A stretch of 64,000 bases of DNA. It comes from Procambarus clarkii. Taxonomy: Eukaryota; Arthropoda; Malacostraca; Decapoda; Cambaridae. The position numbers were made by a program, and so were the translations under genes. Below, piece after piece: positions 22,780 through 34,134 of the stretch. Each line of letters begins with the position of its first letter. Within the stretch, counting starts at the first letter, position 1. The notes beneath the pieces are model-generated. The model had not been told where the DNA came from and searched no databases. It saw only the letters and a program-made list of their open reading frames with translations. Location of the stretch: contig NC_091227.1 in assembly GCF_040958095.1 (NCBI RefSeq), forward strand, positions 16,233,238 to 16,297,237, read 5' to 3'.

Positions 22780-23110
22780 AAGTTGGAAGCTTGTCAAAAG
22801 TTCCCGAGGATTTATTTATCCTGAGGATTTTTTCTAATTAGATTTTGGTATTTATGGCTTCAGTGAGTAGGCAGTTCCATGGTTTAATAACTCTATGGGA
22901 GAGAAAGCATCTCCCAATTTGTTTCCAAATTGTGGCTTGTTGAGCTTTCAACTGTTACCACTTGTATATGATATATTTGATCTTTTAAAGAGGTGGTATG
23001 AATTGAATATCTTCCAACTTATTCAGTGCTTTAATGGGCTCAAAGAGATGAGCCCTCTCATGTCTGGTTTGAAATGTTGTTAGTCCTGTAGCCCTAAACT
23101 GTTCCTGGTA
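22780..23110 (-). mobile_element. LINE 3' tail, minus orientation
   Basis: On the minus strand reads LSHRVIKPWN, the terminal ORF2 motif seen at 15.0 kb, with surrounding decayed sequence. Lies upstream of the coding part of the POC5-like gene. Confidence 0.6.
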
Positions 23111-24005
23111 TGACAGCTGACTTAGTTGTGGGATGATATTTTTTCCAATTGTGTCCTCTCATTTTCAAGTTCTTTATCTTCAATACTGGATCTTTATCAA
23201 TCATCCCTAGAATCACATCACAGAGAATCATCGCAGCCACAATCCAGCAAATCATCTTCAGCAGCATACCTCATTAGATTACATGTAAAGGGTTCATTGT
23301 GAGTTACATATATAGAATGGATGGAAGGATTATAGTCTACGAGAAGAGTGAAAAGCTGTGAAGATTTTGGCAACTAGTGAGGATGAAAGTGTGTGAAATC
23401 TCAAAATTATAAGGACAGTACCTGTACTATTTTAACACCAATTATGGGAAAAATTACTTGAAGCTATGAACTCGAATGACATTCATTCTCCAAGAAACAC
23501 AGATGAATGAAAGACTAAGATCACAGTGTAGCTACACATAATCATGCTAGACAACTTTCTTTTTAAATAACCTAGACCACCAACCAGGAGGCTCTGTCAG
23601 ACAGGACCATAAGAACGGTGATCCTCGGATTCATTGAAAGGTAAGCGAAAGATAGGATTCATCCCATGCCCAACTGGCCCCTTCCAACTAACACATTTCT
23701 GGACATTCCATAAGGATTGGATATGTAGACGCTAGACAAGGTTGTTAGATTTAGTTAAGCTAAGACAGAATAATCTATCAATACCTAACTTAATCCATGA
23801 AATTAAAGATATGTGAAATAGTGTCTAATGAAGATGCACCAACTGCCTGTCTATAAAATAATCATTACTCTGTCCACACATGAATTATCCAAGGTCCCAT
23901 AAGCCTCTACCCCTCCTCCTATTTTATGATGCATAGTTTGCATGAAGATTTTTCTTCTCCTCACAACTGTACGACTGGTGTTAAAATGTAACACATCAGA
24001 TGGCA
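23111..24005. other. unassigned sequence
   Basis: Nothing recognised. Confidence 0.35.
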
Positions 24006-24007
24006 TT

Positions 24008-24135
24008 ATCTTGAGGTTATCTTGAGATGATTTCGGGGTTTAGCGTCCCTGCGGCCCAGTCCTCGACCAAGCCTCCATTGCCTATCACCTAATGCCTCTG
24101 TTTACCTAGCAGTAAATCTGCCAGAGTCAAACAAC
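24008..24135. mobile_element. SINE family B fragment
   Basis: CTTGAGGTTATCTTGAGATG followed by TTCGGGGTTTAGCG, then decayed sequence. Confidence 0.6.
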
Positions 24136-24419
24136 TGTTGTGGCGTTGCATCCTGGTAGTTAGACCTTTGGGGAAAGGGGGGTACCTCAATATAAGACCT
24201 AATGTGTATGTATATATATAAACAGGCTGTCTGTCCCCGACATGAATTATTATTACTTCCGGGGGCACCCGTCTACAGACACCCCCGTCTATATATCGAT
24301 ATAAGGCTCCGGTAACCTCTTTTAAAATAGTCAGTCCCTTTCCCTTGCCGACTATGAAGGGTAAAGACAATTGGAATAAAGAAAATGCCAAAAAAACACA
24401 CACTGAGGATATATTGTTG

Positions 24420-24500
24420 CTGTTGTTTACGTGTTTGAACCAGGAGCAGCGCGGCGCCAGCTGTCAGCGTCCCCTACCTCGCCTGGTACAAAGTTTTTTT
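24420..24500 (-). promoter_or_regulatory. GC-rich patch, possible 5' end of the POC5-like gene
   Basis: A local CpG-rich stretch (GCAGCGCGGCGCCAGC) in AT-rich DNA. On the minus strand it contains CAGGCGAG followed by GTAGGG, a possible splice donor that could end the non-coding first exon expected upstream of 22057. This is positional inference only. Confidence 0.25.
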
Positions 24501-25130
24501 TATGGAATTATTGTTTTTTTTTAGTACTTTTATTGTACTTTTATCAATAATACTAGAAGACAGTACCATGGGAAGTTTATTATTGAACCTTTTCGTTCCC
24601 TATGTTAATTTATCCGTGATGTGAGCAGTTGGAGAAAAGTATGTCAGGTCTTTATAATTCATGTTTAGGGGTTTTTCTCAACTAAATATTGAGTAAAATT
24701 ATGTATTTTACTAAATTTTAATTACTATGTAAATTATAAAATAAAAACGCCTTAAATTTAGACAATTTTATTAGCCCACACGAATATTTTTCTGTATCTA
24801 CCTACTAGTGCTTACTTAAGGTTTTACCAGAGTTTGAGGGTCTAGCTCTTATGTCTCGCCTTGTAACTATTGCTCTACAACATAACTACTCTGACTTTTA
24901 AATTCTTTGTCAAATTGGGCCTTAAAGTAATTGACGGAATTGGCTTCCACAACTTCCTCTTAGAGCATTCCGTTTGCTAACTACTCGTACATGGTATAAG
25001 TACTTTCTTGCGTTCCTTCTGCTGATTTGCGGTTCCAGTTTCCACCTTTGTCCTCTTGTGCTACTTTCTCTCAGTCTAAAGAGGCAGTTCATTTGCCACC
25101 TTTATTTTATTTATTTATTTATACAAGAGT
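24501..25130. other. AT-rich unassigned sequence
   Basis: Nothing recognised, apart from possible weak LINE-tail similarity near 24890-25100. Confidence 0.3.
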
Positions 25131-25134
25131 TGTT

Positions 25135-25545
25135 ACATTCTTGTACAGCCACTATAGCACGCACAGCGTTTCGGGCAAGTCCTTAATCCTATGTTTCCCG
25201 GAATACGACCCCGCCAAATTGTTTAACAACCCATTTTAGTTGGGTTAAACAGAGGCTACAGTCAAAAATTTGCGCCAAGTAAATCCTTCCCAGCCAGAAT
25301 ACGATCCCAGGACAGAGTGCTCCTGAAACGCTAGACGAGCGTCTTACCACTACGATGATGATGATGATGAAGCCACCCAAAAGGTGGCACAGGCATGAAT
25401 ATCCCGTAAGTGGTGGCCTTTTGGAGCCATTACCAGTATCAATAGCTGATACTGGAGATCTGTGGAGGTGCGACTGCACCCTACGGAGAGGTCGTGACCT
25501 CTCCTTACCACTACGCCACGGAAAATGCTTATCTATTCCCCTCAA
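25135..25545 (-). mobile_element. SINE family A, interrupted by a SINE family C insertion
   Basis: The left part (25165-25354) is the minus-strand body of family A (complement of GCCCGAAACGCTGTGCG, then the body and B-box region). The right part (25504-25545) is its head, complement of GTGGCGTAGTGGTAAG. The two are separated by the family C copy at 25355-25503. Confidence 0.75.
25355..25503 (-). mobile_element. SINE family C nested in SINE family A
   Basis: Family C core (GTGCCACCTTTTGGGTGGC on minus) with a (CAT)n tail. It is bounded by the exact 12-bp duplication CTTACCACTACG at 25343-25354 and 25504-25515, part of the host SINE's head. The insertion is therefore younger than the family A copy. 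Confidence 0.88.
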
Positions 25546-25747
25546 TATCCACATTATTCCCCTTAGAGAAGGAAAAGAAATGGAACTAGATGGATGACAC
25601 AGGCATTAGATTTAGCCACAAAGAAAATCAGATCAGCTAAAAGAAACTACAAAAGAAAAGCATAAGATCTGCACCTGATGTTTTCATTTCTTGTTTTCAT
25701 TCTACTCATTATGCTCAATTAGTATTAAGCTTGTCATTTAAGTTTAT

Positions 25748-25883
25748 CATGCCCGAAACGCTTTGCGTAATAGTGGCTTTAGGCATTGTATGTACTAGCT
25801 CTACCTATAAGTCAAACAATCCTTGTAAATATTTATTGTATGTATGTACCTTACCTAAATAAAATTGTATTGTATTGTATTGT
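25748..25883 (+). mobile_element. SINE family A-type 3' module with (ATTGT)n tail
   Basis: GCCCGAAACGCTTTGCG, then GTACCTTACCTAAATAAA, then a pentamer tail (25862-25888). Lies within the old LINE. Confidence 0.65.
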
Positions 25884-26147
25884 ATTGTAAAATTTGCCCA
25901 AAACTTATGGGAAGGTCCAAATTCATCATATGCCTATATAAGAAGTAAAACCAAAACTAAGGACTCTGTAGGACACTTAAAAGATGAGACTAACGAAATT
26001 ATAGTTTATGATAAAAGGCAGCAAACATTTTAAATGAATATTTTACATCAGTGTTTACGCTAGAAAGATTAAACATCTCGATCATCACCCATACAAATGT
26101 TTGACGAAGGTGAAGAGAATGAATTAAGGAATATACTCATAACATGC

Positions 26148-26264
26148 TTAGCTAAATGAATTGTGGGGTTCAGTCCCTGAGCCCATTATGTGCCTCTGTA
26201 ACCCTTTCCACTACCGCCCACAAGATGGGTATAGGGTGCATAATAAATGAACTAAACTAAAAAC
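26148..26264 (+). mobile_element. SINE family F inserted in the old LINE
   Basis: A 117-bp element beginning TTAGCTAAATGAATTGTGGGG and ending AATAAATGAACTAAAC plus A-rich bases. It is flanked by the 8-bp direct repeat TAACATGC at 26140-26147 and 26265-26272. It contains the GATGGGTATAGGG segment that is tandemly amplified at 6240-6425. Confidence 0.7.
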
Positions 26265-28227
26265 TAACATGCGACATAATCAGAAAGTGCAGTGACAAAC
26301 TAAAACACTTAAAAGCCCAAGGTGTGGATGGAATTTAGTCCAAAGTCACGAAGGAACTGGCATAAGATCTATGACTACCGCAGAAATTCTTTTTCTGAAA
26401 ATTCTTTTCAGAAATTCAGAAAAATTCAAAATTTTGTTGTAAAATCTCTGCCTGCTTTTGCATCCCTTCCATAATCTGTGGCATGCTTAACCAGTGGCAT
26501 GGCTTGTCTTCCCCTGCCACAGCATGCTTTTTCCATGCTCTGGCATCCTTTTAACGTGCTGTGACATGCTTAACCCACGCCATGGCTTACTTCACATTGT
26601 GGCAAAATATTAAAAATATATAAGGGCAAGATCTGGCTAAGTTATATTGCAAGAAATGGATGTAATCTGCGCCTATTCAGAAAATTAATTATCCACATAA
26701 CTTATGTGGGTAAGTTATGAGTTATCCACATAACTCCCTCACCCCACTCACTTGACTTCCTCACTTCATCCGCATTATTCCCCCCTCCCTAAATTCCACT
26801 CTTATTACCTCCTCACCTCATCCGCATTACCGTTTGGTTACTGTTCATCCCTTTACTGCACCTGGTGTTTTAGAGAAAGGATGCTGCTTTTCTACCCTAC
26901 CTTAACTGGTAGGGTGCTCCAGTGGATAAGAGAGTACTTAAACAATAGGAAGCAGAGTTACTGTGGGGGGTGAGACTTCAGATTGGCGTGAAGTCACAAG
27001 CGGAGTCTAACAGGATTCTGTACTCGAACCTATCCTGTTTCTGATATTCGTAAATTATCTTCTAGAGGGTATAGACTCATTCCTCCCAATGTTTGCTGAT
27101 GATGCCAACATTGAGTCCACCAAGCAACAGCCTGGTGGACCAAACTCTCACAAGTCAAGTCTGGCCCTGGGCCGGGCTTGGGGAGTAGAAGAACTCCCAG
27201 AACCCCATCAACCAGGTATTAAGACAGAGGACAGCATGAGGCTTTAAGAAGACCTGGACAAACTGAAGGAATGGTCCAGCAAATATTTGTTAGAGTTTAA
27301 CTTAAGCAAATGTAATGTAATGAAGATAGGTGTAAGGAGCAGGCGGCCAGATACAAGGTATCATTTGGGAGGTAAAATTCTTCTAGAATGAGGGAGAAAG
27401 ACCTGGGGGGGGGGGGTTGATATCACACCAGACCTGTCCCCCAAAGCCCACATCAAGAGAATAACCTCAGCTCAGTGGCATATGCCAGGTTGGCCAACAT
27501 AAGAACGGCCTTTAGAAACTTGTGTAAGGAATCATTCAGAACTTTGTATACCACGTATGTCAGACCAATCCTGGAGAATGCAACTCCAGCATGGAGTCCA
27601 TATCTCTTCAAGCATAAAACTAAATTGGAGAAGGCTCAGAGGTTTGCCACCTGACTAGTGTCTGAACTGAGTGGCATGATCTATGAGAGACTACGGGAAT
27701 TAAACCTCACGTCGCTGGAAGACAAGAGAGTTAAGGGGGAACATAATCTCCCCATACAAAATTCTCAAAGGAATTGATAAGGTATAATTACATGAATATA
27801 AATGAAAATACATGTGCACTGTATTGGTAGTCTGCCATTTTGTAATTGGCCTAAACAAGTAAAACCCTCCCCACCCTCCTCCTATCTTCAGCCCACTGCC
27901 CCACCCCACCAACAGAGTAAACACAATCAAATCATGTGTGTGTGTAGGTCATTGAGGATTTGGGGCCACCAGGTATTACACACCCATACAAACCTAAACC
28001 CACCCCCTACCCTCAATATGATTATTGACCCACTTGTTTAACTGCTGATATCTACCATGTATAAACTTACAGAATATTGTAATCTTCTGTTTATTTAATT
28101 AAAATTCTTTCTGTTGTTCTGTTGTTCCATCCATCATGTAATTATCATTCTCCTTTCATTTTTTGATTTTTAAATTCAATTAATGTTTTTTATCTCAATT
28201 AATATTAAGTTTTAGTCTAAATTTTTC

Positions 28228-28362
28228 CCCACAACTTGCCTGAAATGCTGTGCATATTAGTGGGTTTAGGCATAGAATGTACTAGTTTTATCTATAAATC
28301 CAACATCATGTTTGTAACTCATTTTCAATATATGTACCTTTACCTGAATAAACATCTAATCT
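28228..28362 (+). mobile_element. SINE family A-type 3' module
   Basis: TTGCCTGAAATGCTGTGC, AATCCAACATCATG, GTACCTTTACCTGAATAAA. More diverged than the other copies. Confidence 0.55.
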
Positions 28363-30700
28363 TACCTAATCTAATACTGTATTCCAAGGCTGCCACATGG
28401 ACGCTTGCACTGCAGCAAAATTTAAGGGGATGCTCCGGCAAGTTAGTACAATGATTTTATGCATGAAGGGGGTACATGGGGACCTGGTAGAATATTCGTA
28501 AAGGGGGAACTCCGTAAACTGTGTTTCATTTTCATAACTCAATATTTACAAAACCCATTGTACAGGTAATTACAGAACTAAACGAACAAAAGTAGTTATT
28601 CTTATAATTGCTGCAGATAGACATTCACGTTGCTTTGGATCTGGCGAGTTCTTTGCTAGGTTACTCTTTGTTGAATTCAGTAACTGATGGTAAGAGTGTG
28701 CAATTTTTAAAGATTTTGTACTTTTAAAATGATACCATGTCTTATCTCATTGCTTTAAGTTAAATGGCAATAGTAATTTTGAGATTTAATTTTTACATAA
28801 ATACATCAAACTCATATGATATAAATTAAATTATTTCTTAAAATAAGAAAAACCTTAAATTGTATAACAAGGTGATGCAATGTCAAAGGAACATTATCAA
28901 TTAATTTATAAAGCTGATTACTGCATGCCATTGCAAGCTAAACAGAGAGTCAGTACATGGGACATCTATGTACAATAATCATCATTCAAAGAGCATTCTA
29001 ATGATCAAACTCTTAAAAATTAGTGCCAATATATAAACAGTTCATGGACCAAACACAAGATTTTCACGACTGTCTTGGGAAAAATCTACAAATAAGCAGT
29101 AAATCCAACTGTAATTTTTGTAAATAAATTGTAGAATAATTCTACCACCATAAATGCAATTGTCTTCTGAGTGCAGACATCGTGATGGCTCTGCATGAAC
29201 TTCCATGGTGCCTTTATTTTTTTATTTTTTATTATAATTATCGTGCTGATGGAATTCAGGCATTGGGATGAATACAGCTTAGCATGATGCAAGTTCATTC
29301 ATATAATGGAATTGTAATATAGGTAGTATATAAAAATAACAATTTATATACAAAATTTATACAAATACAGTATACAAAATATATAGTTTTTAATCCAAAT
29401 TAAAATCTAAATATAAAATCGGATAATAGGATTTTTATGTAATAAAATAAACTATACTATATTAACTTTTCAGAAAAATAAAATGAATGTTAAAATTAAA
29501 AATAAACATTCATATATATAATACTTTGCCTTAATAAGCTAATTCGAGGTATATCTGAAAATATTTTTGGTTTACCCTTTTTTGAGTTAAATTTTTCCTT
29601 TTATCTACTTATTTGCTGCTTATAAGTCAAAGAACTCTTTACACATTACTCACATTTTTTCCCCCAAGTATTATTATCACTAATATTAATCTCACTGTTT
29701 AAGGACAATCCATCAGCAATATGCAAAACTGTACTTCAGAATCCTTTCATGTCTGGATAAAGAATAAGAACAGGCATTTGCTTATATCTGTAATAAAAAA
29801 TGGGAACAGTTATTAAACCAATCATGAATTAGGAAGAAAATCATGAATCACAGGAAAAAATTAGATATGCAATGAGACAGTACGAAAACATAAGATTTAT
29901 ACAGTACATAAATATATATACAGTATATAGGTAGCATATCTAGTGAGGAAGCAAAATTTTGTCAAAAGTGGCACCTTTCCATTTTTTTTAACTCTTAGTT
30001 CACTAGTGCGATAAGTTAAATCTCGCAATTTTTTTTTCAATCACATGGCCTAGGAAGAACTTTCTGGCTTCATTATATACTTTATTCAACAACCTCCCAG
30101 TGTTTTAAACTATTTGGTCAATCTCCTGTGATGTATTGGTGGCCGCTGGCATATGGAGAACTAAAACAAACCGTGATGTCGCTCCCTCCTCTCTGATGCT
30201 GGATGATCCCGTGAAGTTTCATCTTTCTCACATCCCAAGTCACAATCCTAGTAATTTAAGTTCTATATGTAATGACTATTACCGAAACAAAATTAATGAA
30301 TGTTGAATACAATTATGTATATTATAGGCAATCAAATATTTTGTGTAAAAGAATTGAGTGTGCATTTTAGCAACTTTTTTTGTTGATAACAAAGTTAAGG
30401 TTGAACCAAGGATCATTGCCCCAAATCTAATCATTATAATATATTCTTGCCATAAGCTGATACTGTCTGCTGTGGCATAGGCATAGTGCAACCTGAGTAG
30501 TACTTTCATGAACTTCTGGTACAATAGAGCCACCTCATTAAACACATGCATAAAATTTACGATCATCTAGTAGTAGGTTAATATCACAGTTGCCGTAGGC
30601 ATTTACAGAACAATCCTTTAGTTGGCTGCAACAGTCCTACCTTTACTCTATAATGGGCGGGGATAGATTATCTGGGTTCGCTTTGTTCTCCAATGAAAAA
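28363..30700. other. AT-rich intergenic sequence
   Basis: No gene or repeat family recognised over about 2.3 kb. Short open frames lack motifs. Confidence 0.4.
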
Positions 30701-30730
30701 ACCAGCGTTGAATGTAATGAAACGCCATTT

Positions 30731-31158
30731 TCTGGGTGAGTCCCGGAGGCTCCCCGGAGCTATCCCAGGCTGATATGCTAATGTCAGACTTTGGCATCAG
30801 TCATGTGTATGGAGTTCTTAGGCCTACCGGGGACCACGGCCAGAACCGGGCCCCCTCAGAGAGGCAAGGGGAGCAATGGCCTATAGAAGCCCCCGTGTAG
30901 TTGGAAGCATTCTATGTCTGCCATCGACCGGAACAGGCACCCAGAAAGGTAAGCGCCCCAAAACAAACCCCTATTCTGGTTAAAATTGCTACCTAATACC
31001 GAACTAGTGGATAGAACTCCCCAACCGAAAACAAGCAAATTAGCGTGACGTCACACACTGCCGCGCCGCTGTCTGCGCAGCTCCCCCCTCCCCGGGAGGG
31101 GGAAGGGGGAGCCCCAGACCCCCCGCGCCGGCTACCCACACCTCAGTTCTTGAGGCTG
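30731..31158. repeat. DIRS left inverted terminal repeat
   Basis: Reverse complement of 36031-36461 with very few visible differences except at the outermost end, where the left end carries about 29 extra bases (30702-30730). Contains the fortuitous 60-codon open stretch at 30856-31038. Confidence 0.9.
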
Positions 31159-31204
31159 GATGTCAAAAACGCGAAAAAACGCCGACCGGAGGGAGGGAGG
31201 GATG

Positions 31205-31300
31205 CCGGGGAGCCTCCGGGACTCACCCAGAAAATGGCGTTTCATTACATTCAACGCTGGTTTTCTGGGGGGAGCCCCGTCGGCTCCCCGGAGCTAACTA
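31205..31300. repeat. DIRS internal complementary region
   Basis: 31205-31260 is the reverse complement of the element's left extremity (from 30702). 31261-31300 is the reverse complement of the right extremity (to 36461). The two ends are thus joined head to tail inside the element at 31260/31261, as expected if this segment templates circle closure in the DIRS life cycle. Confidence 0.88.
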
Positions 31301-31485
31301 CCCACAGACAGAAAAAGAGGGACTTACCCGGGAGGCGGTCGTCGCTCACCCCTCAACTCGAAGCCGAGACAACTGGCTGCAACCGCCGACCCAAAGCAAC
31401 ACAGGCCCGACGAGGGCCAGGGACATTCACAAGGTAACGAGCAGCCAGGACCCTGTTCGACCGCCAAAATCCCCGCGCCCGAATA

Positions 31486-34134
31486 TCAGACCAAGACATT
31501 CTCAAAGACGGCAGCAAGAGCCGCGAACTTACGAACGTCATGGGCACGGGGATAGACCGCAGGCTGGCTAGACCTAATAACCCTGCGGACGACATGAGAG
31601 ACCCGAACCCGCGAACAGGGAAGAAGGGAAACCGGATCAACCCACAGCGCGTCCCCGGACACAGAAGCTGTGGCGCGCAAATAACGGCGAAGCGCCGCAA
31701 CCGGACACAAAACATGATGCACCCCCGGCCTGACCAACCAAGCATCGACCACCCATGGACCCCTCCGGAACGCAGCAGTCTCATTCTTCGCCAGAAAAGA
31801 AGGAGACGGCTGCAAACGAACAAAACTATCACCACGACCAAAAGAGCAGAAACCCCTGCGCCGGAGGAGAGCATGAAGCTCCCCCACCCGACCCCCAGAG
31901 GCCAAAGCCAACAAGAAAAGTGCCTTGGAAAAACAATCCTGGACCGAAGGGGCCACAACGAAACGAGGAGATGAAAGGAAAGCGAGCACTCTGTCCAAAG
32001 ACCAGGACGGCTCAGGCGACGCATGAGCAGGCCGGAGGTGAAACAATGCACGAGACAGCTTGCGAAACGGCGCAGACGTAACATCGATACCGAAAGCAAG
32101 CTGAAGCGGCTCCGCCAGCGCCGCACGATACGAAGCAACAGTGTTAGGCATAAGATGACGGTCCTGAAACAACCACGAGAGGAAGGACAAGACCACCCGA
32201 ACAGACAAGGAGCTAACACGACGAAGACGCAAAAAGAAACGGAAGGACCGCCAGGAAACTTCATACTGCCGCCGAGAAGAAGCCCTCAGGTGGGACACCA
32301 ACAAGGAGGCCACCTGATCACCATAGAGATGATGATAGACTCGAGTCAAAAAAACCATACGCGAAGACTCGAGGAGAAGATCGAACCAGCTACGTGACGT
32401 ACCGGCCCGATCTGCTGAAAGAGGCGGAGCCGCGGGAAAACCCTCGGGTTCGGACACCGAGCAACCAGCGCCTGAAACCAAGGCTGGGCCGGCCACCAAG
32501 GGGCCAGAAGGACAACTCTCCCCTGGTAAGTCTCTAAGCGAGTCAGGACCTGGAGCAACAGCCGAACTGGGGGAAAGAGGTACAGGAACCCCCACCTCGA
32601 CCAGTCGAGCCGAAAGGCATCGACCCCGACGGCCTCGCAATCGGGGAAGGGCGCCGCATAAACGGGAAGACGCCGCGACCACGCCGACGCGAAGAGGTCC
32701 ACCTCGGGGCGCCCGAACGTCTGGCAAAGCCAACGGAAGGACTCGTCGTCGACCGTCCACTCCGTGGAGAGGGGAACGAAGCGAGACAGGGCGTCGGCCA
32801 AGACGTTGGACACGCCCCGTACGTGAACCGCCAGGAGAGCCAAACCCCGAGAACTCAGCAGACGAGTCACCCGAAGCGACCAACCCCAAAGAGACAAGGA
32901 CCGCATCGAACCCCCGCGGTTCAGGCAATGAACCACCGGAGAGCAGTCCGAATGGAGCCGAATCGTCGATCCGCGGGCCACCCGAATCCTCCCCAGAGCA
33001 AACCACACTGCCGCGAACTCCCGGACCGTACTGTGAGCTCGACGGAAGGACGGATCCCAACGCCCCTGGCCGGCCTGGTGAGCACTGGGCACAAAACCCC
33101 AGCCGAGAGACGACGCATCCGTGTACACATCGAGCGAGGGCTCGGGTAGGCGCCAAGGCACTGAACCCCGAAAAACCCGAAGAGGAAGCCGGTGACGCAG
33201 CAACCGACGCAAGTCCTCCGGGGGTCGAACTCTGCGATCGCGAGAGAGGCGGAAGGGGGAACCCCGAAGGAACCAGAACAGCCGTCGAAGCCAAACCCGA
33301 CCCGGCGGGTAGACCACCAACGCAAAGTTCAGGCTCCCGCACAGCCCCTCGAGCAACCGCCGGGTGACCCGAGGGCCCTCCAGAAACAGACGAAGGCGGG
33401 ACCGCAGCCGCAGGAGAGACTCCGGAGGGAGAGACAAGGAGGCAGTCCGAGAGTCCCACACGAGACCCAGCCAAGTCCGAACCTGAGAGGGAACCAGATG
33501 GGACTTCCTCCAGTTCACCAAGAACCCGAACCCGGCGAGCTGGGAAAGAACCAAATCCCTGGCTAGCAAGCAAGCTGACTGGCTGGGAGCCCAAACCAGC
33601 CAGTCGTCGAGGTAGGCCAACACCCGAACACCTAGGAGACGCAAACGAGCCACCACAACCCGTGTAAGGCGTGTGAACACGCGAGGTGCCAGGTTCAACC
33701 CGAACGGGAGACAACGAAAGCGGTAACTCAGACACCCCACTACAAAACCGAGCCAGTCCCTGAACCGCGGATGAATCGGGACATGCCAATAAGCGTCCCG
33801 GAGGTCCAGGGACACCATCCAAGCACCCGGCTCCAAGAGGAGCCGAACCTGAGACAGCGTAGTCATCCGAAAGGAGGGGCAATGAACCCAGGGGTTCAGA
33901 CGGGACAAGTCCAGAATGAACCGCAGGTCCGCGCAGTCCCGTTTCGGAACCGGAAACAGACGGGAAACCCATCTGAGGGACGACGTCGTTTCGACGACGC
34001 CCAAGCGTACCCACTCCAAGACGACTCGACAGAGCGCAGGGGAAGAAGCCTGCCCCGCCAGCCCCGACCCCCCAAAGGGGGGAGGGGCCACCCAACGCCA
34101 CCGCAGGCCGCGAGACACGACCCGAAAGGCCCAC
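31486..34134 (-). CDS. DIRS tyrosine recombinase frame
   Basis: The annotated open stretch is 882 codons, but the recognisable recombinase lies in roughly its last 300 residues (NTVASYRAAL, then ASGGRVGELHAL with a conserved Arg, and HDVRKFAALAA near the end supplying the His/Arg box). The upstream portion is antiparallel or frame-shifted relative to the reverse transcriptase frame and may be open only because of high GC. In DIRS elements this enzyme replaces an integrase. Confidence 0.8.
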   Translation of the reverse strand: MGLSGRVSRPAVALGGPSPLWGVGAGGAGFFPCALSSRLGVGTLGRRRNDVVPQMGFPSVSGSETGLRGPAVHSGLVPSEPLGSLPLLSDDYAVSGSAPLGAGCLDGVPGPPGRLLACPDSSAVQGLARFCSGVSELPLSLSPVRVEPGTSRVHTPYTGCGGSFASPRCSGVGLPRRLAGLGSQPVSLLASQGFGSFPARRVRVLGELEEVPSGSLSGSDLAGSRVGLSDCLLVSPSGVSPAAAVPPSSVSGGPSGHPAVARGAVREPELCVGGLPAGSGLASTAVLVPSGFPLPPLSRSQSSTPGGLASVAASPASSSGFSGFSALAPTRALARCVHGCVVSRLGFCAQCSPGRPGALGSVLPSSSQYGPGVRGSVVCSGEDSGGPRIDDSAPFGLLSGGSLPEPRGFDAVLVSLGLVASGDSSAEFSGFGSPGGSRTGRVQRLGRRPVSLRSPLHGVDGRRRVLPLALPDVRAPRGGPLRVGVVAASSRLCGALPRLRGRRGRCLSARLVEVGVPVPLSPSSAVAPGPDSLRDLPGESCPSGPLVAGPALVSGAGCSVSEPEGFPAAPPLSADRAGTSRSWFDLLLESSRMVFLTRVYHHLYGDQVASLLVSHLRASSRRQYEVSWRSFRFFLRLRRVSSLSVRVVLSFLSWLFQDRHLMPNTVASYRAALAEPLQLAFGIDVTSAPFRKLSRALFHLRPAHASPEPSWSLDRVLAFLSSPRFVVAPSVQDCFSKALFLLALASGGRVGELHALLRRRGFCSFGRGDSFVRLQPSPSFLAKNETAAFRRGPWVVDAWLVRPGVHHVLCPVAALRRYLRATASVSGDALWVDPVSLLPCSRVRVSHVVRRVIRSSQPAVYPRAHDVRKFAALAAVFENVLV

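Larger units (their letters stand above)
25590..27790 (+). mobile_element. old CR1/Jockey-like LINE ORF2, broken and interrupted
   Basis: Decayed ORF2 pieces occur in order. 25600-25690 resembles the pre-RT linker (AKRNYKRKA). 25885-26139 includes YIRSKTKTKDSVGHLKD. 26273-26360 is the KxxKxxGxDGIxxKV region. 26900-27780 covers WIREYLNNRKQSY, the catalytic-site relic FADDAN, NLSKCNVMKIG-like and YTTYVRPILEYATPAW-like stretches. Stops and frame changes are numerous. It is interrupted by a family A-type module (25748-25883), a family F SINE (26148-26264) and about 0.5 kb of unassigned sequence (26400-26870). Confidence 0.75.

Noticed and set aside
30856-31038. Identical 60-codon frames in the two DIRS terminal repeats
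   Set aside because: Identity comes from the inverted repeat itself; no evidence that this small frame is a gene.
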